A stretch of 8,919 bases of DNA from Pediococcus sp. (GTDB taxonomy: Bacteria > Bacillota > Bacilli > Lactobacillales > Lactobacillaceae), in NCBI GenBank assembly GCA_022712335.1, contig JALAGR010000094.1, positions 1-8,919 of the forward strand, read 5' to 3'. Position 1 is the first letter of the stretch; the number at the start of each line of letters is the position of its first letter. The notes beneath the pieces were generated by a model. It ran no database searches. It saw nothing but the letters and a program-made list of their open reading frames with translations, and had not been told where the DNA came from. Made by a program: the position numbers and the translations under genes. This document shows positions 1-7,009 of the stretch, one piece after another.

Positions 1-576
1 GGAAATTATTATGCATTGGCAACGGTTTTAGTTAAACAGCAGAGTTTTGACCAAGCAGAAGAACTTTTGGTTAAGGCGCGCGGATTATTTACAGATACTA
101 AGAGTGTTGATTTACTGACCTATGGATTGGGAAATGTGTATTATGAATCGGGACTTTACGAGAAAGCAAATATCGCGTTTCAATCAATCCAAGATGAACA
201 ATTAAAGCAAGATGCTAACCTCATGATTGCGCAAGGGTATTTTGCACAAAGCCAATATAAATTAGCGTTTGTTTTTGCATTAACAGCTTGGGAAAAGAAC
301 GCTGATGACGCTGATGCAAATGAATTAATGGGTGATATTAACTTGGCACTGGGAGACGCAAAGAGCGCTCAAAAATATTATGATACTGCACTTCAAAGCA
401 AAAAGACGGCCAAGCTCTTATTTAATCGAGGAGTTGTCGAAATGACGCTGACCCAGAAAAAAAATAACAGTTATTTTGAAAAGGCGAAAGAAATCGATGC
501 GACTTTTTTTGAAAACAGTAAGCAACGCTTGATTGACATTGATAAATTACTAAACGAATCTAAGGAAGATATTTAA
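1..576 (+). CDS. Tetratricopeptide-repeat (TPR) protein, 3' part only
   Basis: The reading frame is open from base 1, so the 5' end lies outside the window; 191 codons plus a TAA stop are visible. The protein is all-helical in appearance and made of about five TPR-like helix pairs. Examples by visible codon are about 2-29 (NYYALATVLV, then FDQAEELLVKA), 40-65 (YGLGNVYYESGLYEKA) and 105-133 (NELMGDINLALGDAKSAQKYY), with the small-residue and aromatic spacing typical of TPRs. TPR proteins are scaffolds for protein-protein contact; no catalytic residues are expected or seen. There is no membrane segment in the visible part, so it is probably cytosolic. The stop overlaps the recD2 start by one base (TAATG), so the two are probably translated together. 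B. subtilis has the same order, with TPR protein YrrB just before RecD2 (YrrC). The partner is unknown. An in-frame TTG at 16 is not needed as a start because the frame continues upstream of it. Confidence 0.85.
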   Translation, partial: GNYYALATVLVKQQSFDQAEELLVKARGLFTDTKSVDLLTYGLGNVYYESGLYEKANIAFQSIQDEQLKQDANLMIAQGYFAQSQYKLAFVFALTAWEKNADDADANELMGDINLALGDAKSAQKYYDTALQSKKTAKLLFNRGVVEMTLTQKKNNSYFEKAKEIDATFFENSKQRLIDIDKLLNESKEDI

Positions 577-3011
577 TGGCATTTGAAAAAATGAATTTAT
601 TTGGTGAGTCGAATACGGAACAATCTCAAAATAAAATGGTCGAACTAGTTGGTGAAATTAGTGCGGTCTTTTTTGAGAGCCCAGATAGTTTGTTTAAAGT
701 GCTATTAGTAACCGTTGAAGAAAATGACTTTGATTGGGATAAAGACCAAATCGTTGTTACCGGAAATATGGGCGAGGTTCAGGAAAACCAAAAGTATCAA
801 TTCAACGGAAAATTAGTTTCGCATCCTAAGTATGGAATGCAAGTCCAAGTGAGTCAGTATCGGGTTTTCATGCCAAATACAGAAGATGGAATCGTTACAT
901 ATTTATCAGGGGCACAATTCAAAGGAATTGGAACTAAGACAGCTGAAAAAATTGTTGAAGCATTAGGTCCAGATGCTTTAAATGAAATTAAGGCGGATGC
1001 TAGTGTTTTAAATGGGCTAAATCTTAAAGAAAAACAAATTGATGCAATTGTCTCAGCATTGGAGCAGTCTAACGGATTAGAAGATATTCTAGTAAAGCTT
1101 AGTGAATTGGGTGTGACGGGGAAGATTGCTAGTAGCGTCGTCAATAAATATCATGAGGATGCTATCAACATTATCGAAGAAAATCCATATCAACTAGTTG
1201 AAGATATTGAGAAATTTGGATTCAAACGCGCGGATGCTATTGCGACTGTTCTAAATATGAAACCGGATTTTGATAAACGAATACAGGCTGGAATTTTAGA
1301 AACGATTCGAGTCTGGTGTAATTCAACTGGTGATACATATATTTTGGCGGATACCTTACTCCAAGAGGCCAAAAAACTTTTAGGAACAGCAGTAAATGCC
1401 GAAGATATTGCAGATCAAGTATTACAATTAGGAAAAAATGGCAAGGTAGTTGGTGAAGACGGGCAAATTTATCTTAAGTGGTTGTACAATGCAGAAGTTG
1501 CGATTAGTTATAGCGTTAAACGCATGATTAGTGAGCCTAAAACGAACTCTAAGGTAATCAAAAAAGCAATTGAGGCTGCTGAAGAAAGCCTAAGTTTAAA
1601 ATATGATGAAACTCAGAACTCTGCAATTGAATTAGCACTTTCGAATTCGTTGACCATTATAACCGGTGGCCCCGGAACTGGTAAAACAACGATCGTTAAG
1701 GGGTTGATCAATAGTTTTGCGGAATTGAATGATATTTCGTTAGATCCCAATGAATATACTGAAAGTAAATTTCCAATCCAATTAGCAGCACCCACTGGCC
1801 GAGCTGCTAAACGTCTCAGCCAAGTAACTAATATTCCAGCTAAAACCATTCATCGCTTGTTAGGTTTAAACGGAAACGATGATTTACAAAACGATGAGAT
1901 AAAACAATTGGAAGGTGACTTATTAGTTATTGATGAAATGTCGATGGTCGATACAAGTTTATTCAACACCTTGATCAACGCTGTTAATCCGGATATGCAA
2001 ATTGTACTTGTTGGTGATAAGGATCAATTACCATCAGTTGGTCCCGGGCAAATCTTTAATGATTTAATCAAAAGCGGTAAAATTCCAACTATTTCACTGA
2101 CTAAAATCTATCGTCAGGAACAAGATTCATCAATTATTCAGTTAGCACATAGTATTCAACAGGGAGTCTTACCAGAAGATTTCACGAAAAACAAAAAAGA
2201 TAAGTCGTTCTTTTTAGCGAATGCCAATCAAATTGCTGATGCCATTGATCAAATTGCTCAAAAAGCAGTTAATAAGGGAATTTCAAAGAATGATATTCAA
2301 GTTTTGGCACCCATGTATCGAGGAAGCGCAGGGGTTGACGAGATTAATCGACATCTGCAAAAGGTCCTCAACCCACCTCAAACAGAAAAGCCGAAAACAA
2401 TTGAAGCGAACAATCAAACGTTTAGAATTGGTGACAAAGTTTTACAGCTAGTTAATTCACCTGAAAATAATATTTTTAATGGTGATATTGGTGAGATTAC
2501 AGGAATCGTTACGGAAAAACAGGGTAAGGGAAAAGCGCATTTAGTTGTTGATTATGATGGTAATGAAGTTACGTATGCTAAAACGGACTTAGGACAGTTG
2601 ACGTTAGCATACTGCATTTCGATTCATAAATCTCAAGGTAGTGAATTTCCGGTAGTCATCATGCCAATGGTGCATCAATACTACCGAATGTTACAGCGTA
2701 ACCTCCTATATACAGGATTAACGCGTGCTTCAGAGTCGATTATTTTATTAGGAGAGCCCGATGCCTATCAAAGGGCGGTCGCTAATGAGTCATCTAATCG
2801 AAATACTAGTTTAGAGCGACGTATCAATCCAGAGACTGAAGAGTTAACTGAGAAAATTAGTGAGACAAAAGAAGTAGTCGTAGAAAATCAAAGCCCACAA
2901 CCAGAAGTTCAAGAAACGCAACCAGAGTTTTTAACTGTAACAATGGTCGAAAAAGAAAAAGTAGACCCCATGATTGGGATGGATGGCGTCACACCGTATG
3001 ATTTTATTTAG
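576..3011 (+). CDS. recD2: RecD2-type ATP-dependent 5'-3' DNA helicase (SF1B)
   Basis: This 811-residue protein has the usual RecD2 length and layout. An OB-like N-terminal domain (about 22-100) is followed by helix-hairpin-helix DNA-binding segments (about 105-235, starting near FKGIGTKTAEKI). The SF1 helicase core then shows Walker A GGPGTGKTT (364-372, Lys370), Walker B VIDEMSMVD (Asp453-Glu454), motif III VGDKDQLPSVG (479-489), motif IV arginine IYRQ (Arg513), an SH3-like insert with FNGDIGEI (about 615-670), HKSQGSEF (684-691) and the arginine-finger motif TGLTRA (Arg717). All key motifs are intact. The last 65 or so residues are an acidic, Glu/Gln/Pro-rich tail ending in DPMIGMDGVTPYDFI. 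In B. subtilis and Deinococcus, RecD2 works without RecBC in replication-fork maintenance and repair; a similar role is inferred here. The ATG at 576 is chosen because AAGGA (562-566) sits upstream and it overlaps the TPR stop. A second ATG at 591 is less well placed. Confidence 0.96.
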   Translation: MAFEKMNLFGESNTEQSQNKMVELVGEISAVFFESPDSLFKVLLVTVEENDFDWDKDQIVVTGNMGEVQENQKYQFNGKLVSHPKYGMQVQVSQYRVFMPNTEDGIVTYLSGAQFKGIGTKTAEKIVEALGPDALNEIKADASVLNGLNLKEKQIDAIVSALEQSNGLEDILVKLSELGVTGKIASSVVNKYHEDAINIIEENPYQLVEDIEKFGFKRADAIATVLNMKPDFDKRIQAGILETIRVWCNSTGDTYILADTLLQEAKKLLGTAVNAEDIADQVLQLGKNGKVVGEDGQIYLKWLYNAEVAISYSVKRMISEPKTNSKVIKKAIEAAEESLSLKYDETQNSAIELALSNSLTIITGGPGTGKTTIVKGLINSFAELNDISLDPNEYTESKFPIQLAAPTGRAAKRLSQVTNIPAKTIHRLLGLNGNDDLQNDEIKQLEGDLLVIDEMSMVDTSLFNTLINAVNPDMQIVLVGDKDQLPSVGPGQIFNDLIKSGKIPTISLTKIYRQEQDSSIIQLAHSIQQGVLPEDFTKNKKDKSFFLANANQIADAIDQIAQKAVNKGISKNDIQVLAPMYRGSAGVDEINRHLQKVLNPPQTEKPKTIEANNQTFRIGDKVLQLVNSPENNIFNGDIGEITGIVTEKQGKGKAHLVVDYDGNEVTYAKTDLGQLTLAYCISIHKSQGSEFPVVIMPMVHQYYRMLQRNLLYTGLTRASESIILLGEPDAYQRAVANESSNRNTSLERRINPETEELTEKISETKEVVVENQSPQPEVQETQPEFLTVTMVEKEKVDPMIGMDGVTPYDFI

Positions 3012-3012
3012 G

Positions 3013-3064
3013 TATTATCTTGAAGTGTGTAGCCAAAGTTGTCTATAATAATACTTAGATAATA
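3013..3064. repeat. 8-bp inverted repeat flanking the prs promoter
   Basis: TATTATCT at 3013-3020 and its exact reverse complement AGATAATA at 3057-3064 bracket the prs promoter with 36 bases between them. The left arm is part of GTATTATCTT (3012-3021), and that 10-mer recurs after prs at 4074-4083. The arms are AT-rich and far apart, so a transcription terminator is unlikely. A pair of protein-binding half-sites is possible but not proven. Confidence 0.4.
3020..3049 (+). promoter_or_regulatory. Sigma-A promoter for prs
   Basis: A TTGAAG -35 box (3020-3025), an 18-bp spacer and a perfect TATAAT -10 box (3044-3049) lie in the 68-base gap between recD2 and prs. Transcription would start near 3056, giving a leader of about 24 bases that contains the strong ribosome binding site TTGGAGG (3066-3072). 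Confidence 0.75.
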
Positions 3065-3079
3065 ATTGGAGGTTCAGCT

Positions 3080-4057
3080 GTGAAAGAAAGTAAAACAAAA
3101 AGAAGAATGAAGATATTCGCTTTAAATTCAAATCGCGCATTATCTGAAAAAATTGCTGCGGAGGTAGGAATTCCATTAGGACAAGCCGCTATCAAGCAAT
3201 TTAGTGACGGCGAAATCCAAGTGAATATTGAAGAAAGCATTCGTGGGGATGAAGTGTATGTCATCCAATCTATTTCAAATCCAATCAATGATTCACTAAT
3301 GGAGTTGTTGATCATGGTGGATGCTTTACGTCGAGCAAGCGCAAGTCAAATCAATGTTGTGATTCCATATTATGGTTACTCGAGACAAGACCGTAAAGCT
3401 CGTTCACGCGAACCTATCACAGCTAAATTAATTGCGAACCTTCTTGAAGACGATTCAATTACACGTGTATTAACGCTTGATTTACATGCACCACAAATTC
3501 AAGGTTTCTTTGATGTTCCAGTTGATCATCTGGCAGCTGCTCCACTGTTAGCTAGTTACTTTAGCGACGGTAGTTTTGATATAGATAACATGGTAGTTGT
3601 TTCTCCAGATCATGCTAGTGTTTCTAGAGCTAGAATTATGGCTGAATTATTGGGGACTCCAATTGCTATCATTGATAACCGCAATGAAGAATCTGTTGAA
3701 AGTATTAACGAAATCCCGACAGAAATCATAGGTACTGTTCAAGGTAAAACTGCGTTGGTAATCGATGATATGATCGATACAGGAACACGTTTGACGATTT
3801 CAGCAGCTGCGCTTCACAATGCAGGTGCAACTGAAGTTTACGGTGCTGCAACGCATGCTATTTTCTCAAAGAATGCACCTAAAATTTTACAAGACTCAAA
3901 ATTATCAAAAGTAATCGTTACGGATTCCATTAAAATTGACGAAACGAAGAAGTTTGATAAGCTCGTTGAATTATCGGTGGGACCACTTTTGGGAAACGCA
4001 ATTAAGATGATTTACGACAACGAACCATTAGCTCCATTGTTTAAAAGTCAAAAATAA
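3080..4057 (+). CDS. prs: Ribose-phosphate pyrophosphokinase (PRPP synthetase), divergent Prs2-like
   Basis: The 325-residue product is homologous to class I PRPP synthetases, which convert ribose 5-phosphate and ATP to PRPP for purine, pyrimidine, NAD, His and Trp synthesis in the cytosol. Conserved blocks include [42 protein letters not shown] (the ATP-binding region), [15 protein letters not shown] with the active-site His136, and [12 protein letters not shown]. Two catalytic regions are unusual. The flexible loop normally reading DKRRP is DNRNEE (199-204), losing the usual lysine. The ribose-5-phosphate loop normally reading DDIIDTAGT is DDMIDTGTR (229-237). Lactobacillales often carry two prs genes, and this looks like the second type; activity cannot be judged here. 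The GTG start at 3080 is chosen because GGAGG (3068-3072) lies seven bases upstream. This adds nine basic residues before MKIFALNSN. The ATG at 3107 would match the classical N-terminus but has a poorer site. The gene is transcribed alone from its own promoter and ends at a terminator. Confidence 0.9.
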   Translation: MKESKTKRRMKIFALNSNRALSEKIAAEVGIPLGQAAIKQFSDGEIQVNIEESIRGDEVYVIQSISNPINDSLMELLIMVDALRRASASQINVVIPYYGYSRQDRKARSREPITAKLIANLLEDDSITRVLTLDLHAPQIQGFFDVPVDHLAAAPLLASYFSDGSFDIDNMVVVSPDHASVSRARIMAELLGTPIAIIDNRNEESVESINEIPTEIIGTVQGKTALVIDDMIDTGTRLTISAAALHNAGATEVYGAATHAIFSKNAPKILQDSKLSKVIVTDSIKIDETKKFDKLVELSVGPLLGNAIKMIYDNEPLAPLFKSQK

Positions 4058-4088
4058 ATTAAAAATGCATTAAGTATTATCTTTAATT

Positions 4089-4117
4089 TTCAATTAAGAT
4101 CTGTAACAGATTATAAT
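4089..4117 (+). promoter_or_regulatory. Possible promoter for the AI-2E family gene
   Basis: A perfect TATAAT (4112-4117) has only a weak -35 candidate, TTCAAT (4089-4094), 17 bp upstream. Transcription would begin near 4124, about 30 bases before the ATG at 4155. The -10 box lies in the loop of the predicted prs terminator, so it could be a chance AT-rich match. The downstream gene still needs some promoter or read-through. Confidence 0.4.
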
Positions 4118-4133
4118 TTGTGCAGGTCTTTTT
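4096..4133 (+). terminator. Probable Rho-independent terminator of prs
   Basis: AAGATCTG (4096-4103) can pair with CAGGTCTT (4123-4130) in an eight-pair stem with one G-U pair. The loop is 19 bases, within which ACA/TGT may add a short inner pairing. A short T run (4129-4133) and further T-rich sequence follow. The large loop makes it moderate rather than strong. A weaker AT-only hairpin, AAATTAAA (4056-4063) with TTTAATTT (4082-4089), precedes it. Confidence 0.6.
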
Positions 4134-4154
4134 ATTTTAATTTGGAGGAATTCT

Positions 4155-5207
4155 ATGGATGTACTAGTTCGACAATGGCATAAAAAGTCAGTTCAGTTAT
4201 GGGCGACACTGGTGGCATTATTGCTGATTATCTTCTTACTGAAAGATTTTATGTCTCAGATTTTACTGATCGTTATTTTTTCTTTTGTATCGCATGTAGG
4301 TATCCAAAAAATTAGGAAATATACAAAAGTTAGTCAACCAATTGGAACGATGATTTTTTACATTGTCTTATTAGCTTTTGCGGGATTTGTATTTTCATTA
4401 ACTGCTTCAATGATTTATGAGCAGCTAAAAGGTGTTCCTTCTTTAATTAAGCACGCAATTGATAGTAATACTTTTAGTAACAAATACGTTCAAATGGTTC
4501 TCACTGAAATTAATCGTAATTCGCAGGCGGTTAAAGGAAGCCAGTACATTGCAATGTCAGGTTTGAACCAATTAGGCCGAATCGGGATTGCAGCTGAACA
4601 CGTCTTAGTCGCTCTATTTCTAAGCATGGTCTTCAATCTAACGTATAATCATTTACGTGATTTTGGACGAGCAATCTTAAAAAGCAAATACGATGTGATG
4701 TTTTCCAATGTCTATTACCTATTGCGTAAGTATGTGGTAATTTTAGGAACCGTAATTGAAACGCAATTAGTGATTTGTATTATCAATACGTGTTTGATGG
4801 TGATTGGATTATGGATAATTGGAGTACCTAAACTATTGTTAATGGCAATCATTATTTTTGTTTTAGGGCTAGTTCCAGTTGCTGGGGTTCTGATTTCTTT
4901 GATACCGTTAACGATTGCAGCATTTTCAGCTAATGGTGTTATTTCAATTTTTGAAGTTCTATGTTTGGTAATTTTGATTCACTTTTTTGAATCATACTTC
5001 TTACACCCAAGATTAATGGCAGGAGCGACAGACTTACCAGTTTTTGTCACTTTTATCACTTTGATCATTGGTGCCAAAATGTTAGGTACTTGGGGATTGA
5101 TCGTTGGGATTCCAACGGTGGCGTTCTTTATTGATTTACTAGGAATTCAACTTAAACGGCACCATCCGAAAAATGTAAAAGAAGTCATTGAAGAAGAAAT
5201 TGAATAG
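4155..5207 (+). CDS. AI-2E (PerM/TqsA) family membrane transporter
   Basis: This 350-residue, strongly hydrophobic protein has the segment order of the AI-2E family (formerly UPF0118). Two or three N-terminal membrane spans (about 15-29, 32-48, 60-83) are followed by a more polar region (about 85-145). Five or so further spans come next (about 146-163, 195-222, 226-257, 263-283, 295-330). Recognisable family signatures are LGLVPVAGVLISLIPLTIAA, the FFESYFLHPRLMAG stretch, and the C-terminal LPVFVTFITLIIGAKMLGTW block leading into GLIVGIPTVAFFIDLL. The charged tail (HHPKNVKEVIEEEIE) is probably cytosolic. Family members include E. coli TqsA, linked to autoinducer-2 export, and Na+/H+ or permease-like proteins of uncertain substrate, so the cargo here is unknown. 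The ATG has a strong GGAGG (4144-4148) six bases upstream. It lies between two terminators and is probably a single-gene transcript. Its position next to prs gives no clear functional hint. Confidence 0.88.
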   Translation: MDVLVRQWHKKSVQLWATLVALLLIIFLLKDFMSQILLIVIFSFVSHVGIQKIRKYTKVSQPIGTMIFYIVLLAFAGFVFSLTASMIYEQLKGVPSLIKHAIDSNTFSNKYVQMVLTEINRNSQAVKGSQYIAMSGLNQLGRIGIAAEHVLVALFLSMVFNLTYNHLRDFGRAILKSKYDVMFSNVYYLLRKYVVILGTVIETQLVICIINTCLMVIGLWIIGVPKLLLMAIIIFVLGLVPVAGVLISLIPLTIAAFSANGVISIFEVLCLVILIHFFESYFLHPRLMAGATDLPVFVTFITLIIGAKMLGTWGLIVGIPTVAFFIDLLGIQLKRHHPKNVKEVIEEEIE

Positions 5208-5211
5208 GTAT

Positions 5212-5247
5212 AAAAACTCGTCTGTTAAGAAGCAGGCGAGTTTTTTT
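5212..5247 (+). terminator. Rho-independent terminator after the AI-2E family gene
   Basis: AAAAACTCGTCTG (5212-5224) pairs with CAGGCGAGTTTTT (5233-5245) across an eight-base loop TTAAGAAG. The stem is 13 pairs with one G-U pair and is followed by T residues to 5247. It starts five bases after the stop codon and separates this gene from the fru operon. Confidence 0.93.
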
Positions 5248-5256
5248 GCGTTTAAA

Positions 5257-5310
5257 TGAACGAAGTTGAATCTTTTTGAATTATTTTGATTGCTTTTGAA
5301 CTGAAATGAT
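5257..5310. repeat. Six TGAA/TGAT direct repeats in 10-bp phase; probable FruR operator
   Basis: TGA(A/T) occurs at 5257, 5267, 5277, 5287, 5297 and 5307, always ten bases apart, or about one DNA helical turn. The elements are TGAA, TGAA, TGAA, TGAT, TGAA and TGAT. Those at 5267, 5277, 5287 and 5297 are preceded by T, and the middle three by TTT. The ladder covers the region upstream of, between and around the -35 and -10 boxes of the fruR promoter. Several DeoR-family regulators bind direct repeats with a spacing near ten bases, so autoregulation by FruR is the natural reading. The assignment is inferred; the repeat itself is plain in the sequence. Confidence 0.7.
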
Positions 5311-5318
5311 GATATATT
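5290..5318 (+). promoter_or_regulatory. Promoter of the fruRKA operon
   Basis: TTGCTT (5290-5295), a 17-bp spacer and TATATT (5313-5318) form a good sigma-A promoter. Transcription would start near 5325, just before the ribosome binding site, giving a very short leader of about 15 bases. The promoter is embedded in the TGAA/TGAT ladder, so bound FruR would block RNA polymerase. Confidence 0.65.
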
Positions 5319-5325
5319 CTTTTAT

Positions 5326-5330
5326 GGGAG
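5326..5330 (+). promoter_or_regulatory. Ribosome binding site that decides the fruR start
   Basis: GGGAG lies nine bases before GTG 5340 but only three before ATG 5334 and directly against TTG 5331. Normal spacing therefore favours the GTG, which also gives the typical DeoR-family N-terminus MLTE(L)R. Confidence 0.65.
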
Positions 5331-5339
5331 TTGATGAAA

Positions 5340-6089
5340 GTGCTTACAGAACTTCGGGAACGCAATATTTTACGTTTATTAAAAGAGAAACAAGTTATCA
5401 AAGTTGATGAAATCATGCATGAGAATCATTCTTCAATTTCTACGGTTCGAAGAGATTTAAAAAAACTTGAAGCAGAAGGTAAGTTAGTACGTGTCCATGG
5501 TGGGGCACAACTTGAAACTAATCTGCAAACAGAAACTGATTATCAAGTTAAATCTAAAATGAACCTAATTGAAAAAAATGAAATTGGAAAACAAGCTGCC
5601 GAGCTTGTTCAAAGTGGAGAAGTTATTTTTCTCGATGCTGGAACCTCGACTGCAACAATGATTCCTTATTTAGCAGAAATTGATGGATTGTTAGTTGTAA
5701 CAAATGGATTAACCATTGCTGGGTTACTTTCGGATTTCGATATTAATACTTATCTTGTTGGTGGTCAGCTGAAAAACAAAACGCGAGCTTTAATTGGTTC
5801 AGAAGTGACGGATCGAATCCGGACGTTCCAATTTGATCGATGCTTTATGGGAACTAATGGTGTTTCCCAAGAACAAGGGTTCACAACTCCTGATATTCAA
5901 GAAGCACAAATCAAATTAGAAGTGATCAAGAGAAGTCATAATGCGTACGTTTTAGCTGATAGTTCTAAATTCAATCAAGCATCGTTTGTTCGTTTTGCAG
6001 AATTAAAAGACGCGACGATCATTGCTGATAATTGCCCAGAATGGCTAAAAAATAATGAAAATAACACTTATATGGAGGTTCAAAAATGA
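5340..6089 (+). CDS. fruR: DeoR-family transcriptional repressor of the fructose operon
   Basis: The 249-residue protein has normal DeoR-family size and structure. The N-terminal winged helix-turn-helix (about 3-57) carries the family signature ISTVRRDLKKLEAEGKL followed by VRVHGGA. The C-terminal DeoR sensor domain (about 75-230) shows the phosphosugar-binding marks DAGTST (99-104), VVTNG, LVGGQLKNKT, GTNGVSQEQGFTTPD and LADSSKF. In related operons the inducer is fructose 1-phosphate, the product of FruA and substrate of FruK; this is inferred here from context. FruR probably represses its own operon through the 10-bp-phased repeats just upstream. The start is placed at GTG 5340 because of ribosome-binding-site spacing and family alignment; TTG 5331 or ATG 5334 would add only three or two residues. 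The stop overlaps the fruK start (ATGA), showing a translationally coupled operon. Confidence 0.93.
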   Translation: MLTELRERNILRLLKEKQVIKVDEIMHENHSSISTVRRDLKKLEAEGKLVRVHGGAQLETNLQTETDYQVKSKMNLIEKNEIGKQAAELVQSGEVIFLDAGTSTATMIPYLAEIDGLLVVTNGLTIAGLLSDFDINTYLVGGQLKNKTRALIGSEVTDRIRTFQFDRCFMGTNGVSQEQGFTTPDIQEAQIKLEVIKRSHNAYVLADSSKFNQASFVRFAELKDATIIADNCPEWLKNNENNTYMEVQK

Positions 6090-6997
6090 TTTACACAGTT
6101 ACACTTAATCCATCAATCGATTACGTAATCAGCTTAGATGAAATGAAAGTTGGTTTAGTGAATCGCTTGAATGCGTCAAGCAAATTCCCAGGTGGAAAAG
6201 GAATCAATGTATCAAGAATTTTAAATGAATTAAAGGTTAGCAACACTGCGTTAGGTTTCTTAGGTGGCTTCACAGGTAAATTTGTGAAGGATTCATTAGC
6301 AAATTTAAATGTACAAACTGATTTTGTTGAGATTAAAGAAGATACAAGAATCAATGTGAAAATTCACGCACAACAAGAAACAGAATTAAATGCTTTGGGA
6401 CCAAACATTGATGAAACTGAATTAGCAAGTTTCGTTGATAAATTTGAAAAGATTGGCGAAGGGGATGCAGTGGTATTTTCAGGAAGTATTCCAGCCAACC
6501 TTCCTCAAAATCTTTACGACAAAATTATCAAGAAGATTAAAGCGAATGGAGCCCAATTTGCTGTTGATACGACTGGACAAGGTTTGTTAGATACTTTGGC
6601 AAATAACCCCTTAGTGATTAAACCTAATAACCATGAATTAGGCGAATTATTCAATGTTGAAATTGAAACTGATGAAGATATTGAAAAATATGCTAAAAAA
6701 TTAATCGCGATGGGTGCTCAAAATGTCATGATTTCAATGGCAGAAAAGGGTGGCATGTTGGTATCTAAAGATCGTGTACTTAGAAGTTTTGCTCCCAAAG
6801 GAAAAGTTTTAAATTCTGTAGGAGCTGGTGATTCGATGCTTGCAGGATTTGTTGGAGAGTTTAATGAATCGCATGATTTAGCAAGAGCATTTAAACAAGG
6901 ATTGGCTTGCGGAAGTGCAACTGCATTTTCACTTGATATTGCAACAAACAAAAAAATTGATGAGATTTTTAACGAAATCGAAGTCTTTGAAAAGTAA
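6086..6997 (+). CDS. fruK: 1-phosphofructokinase (PfkB family)
   Basis: The 303-residue protein matches the usual length of FruK. It phosphorylates fructose 1-phosphate with ATP to fructose 1,6-bisphosphate, feeding glycolysis in the cytosol. PfkB-family features are the N-terminal TLNPSIDY, the substrate-binding PGGKGINVSRIL (35-46), FSGSIPANLP (131-140), KPNNHELGELF, and the C-terminal ATP/anion-hole motif GAGDSM (246-251) with catalytic base Asp249. All are intact. The sequence alone does not fully exclude tagatose-6-phosphate kinase (LacC) of the same family, but the neighbours fruR and fruA settle the substrate as fructose 1-phosphate. The ATG overlaps the fruR stop by four bases, with GGAGG at 6074-6078 seven bases upstream. 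fruA begins 12 bases after the stop. Confidence 0.94.
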   Translation: MIYTVTLNPSIDYVISLDEMKVGLVNRLNASSKFPGGKGINVSRILNELKVSNTALGFLGGFTGKFVKDSLANLNVQTDFVEIKEDTRINVKIHAQQETELNALGPNIDETELASFVDKFEKIGEGDAVVFSGSIPANLPQNLYDKIIKKIKANGAQFAVDTTGQGLLDTLANNPLVIKPNNHELGELFNVEIETDEDIEKYAKKLIAMGAQNVMISMAEKGGMLVSKDRVLRSFAPKGKVLNSVGAGDSMLAGFVGEFNESHDLARAFKQGLACGSATAFSLDIATNKKIDEIFNEIEVFEK

Positions 6998-7009
6998 GGG
7001 GTAAAAGTT

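Noticed and set aside
854..1849. Minus-strand open frames of 60-96 codons inside recD2 (854-1144, 1190-1372, 1613-1849)
   Set aside because: They lie fully inside a well-conserved helicase gene, lack recognisable motifs and have no persuasive ribosome binding site; they are shadows of the coding frame.
2221..2451. Plus-strand 76-codon open frame within recD2
   Set aside because: It is in another frame of the intact helicase core, is Lys/Arg/Ile-rich without motifs, and shows no sign of a programmed frameshift.
3013..3064. Hairpin terminator after recD2
   Set aside because: The inverted repeat has AT-rich 8-bp arms with a 36-base loop and no T run, and it surrounds a strong promoter.
3107..3109. 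ATG 3107 as the prs start
   Set aside because: It fits the classical N-terminus, but GTG 3080 has a GGAGG at ideal spacing while 3107 has only an A-rich stretch ahead of it. It remains a possible alternative.
3055..3315. Minus-strand open frame opposite the start of prs
   Set aside because: It overlaps the conserved N-terminal PRPP synthetase sequence and the prs ribosome binding site, and has no motif support.
5251..5325. CcpA catabolite-repression (cre) site before fruR
   Set aside because: I looked for the TGWAANCGNTNNCA pattern; TGAACGAAGTTGAA (5257-5270) is too poor a match, so no cre site is called.
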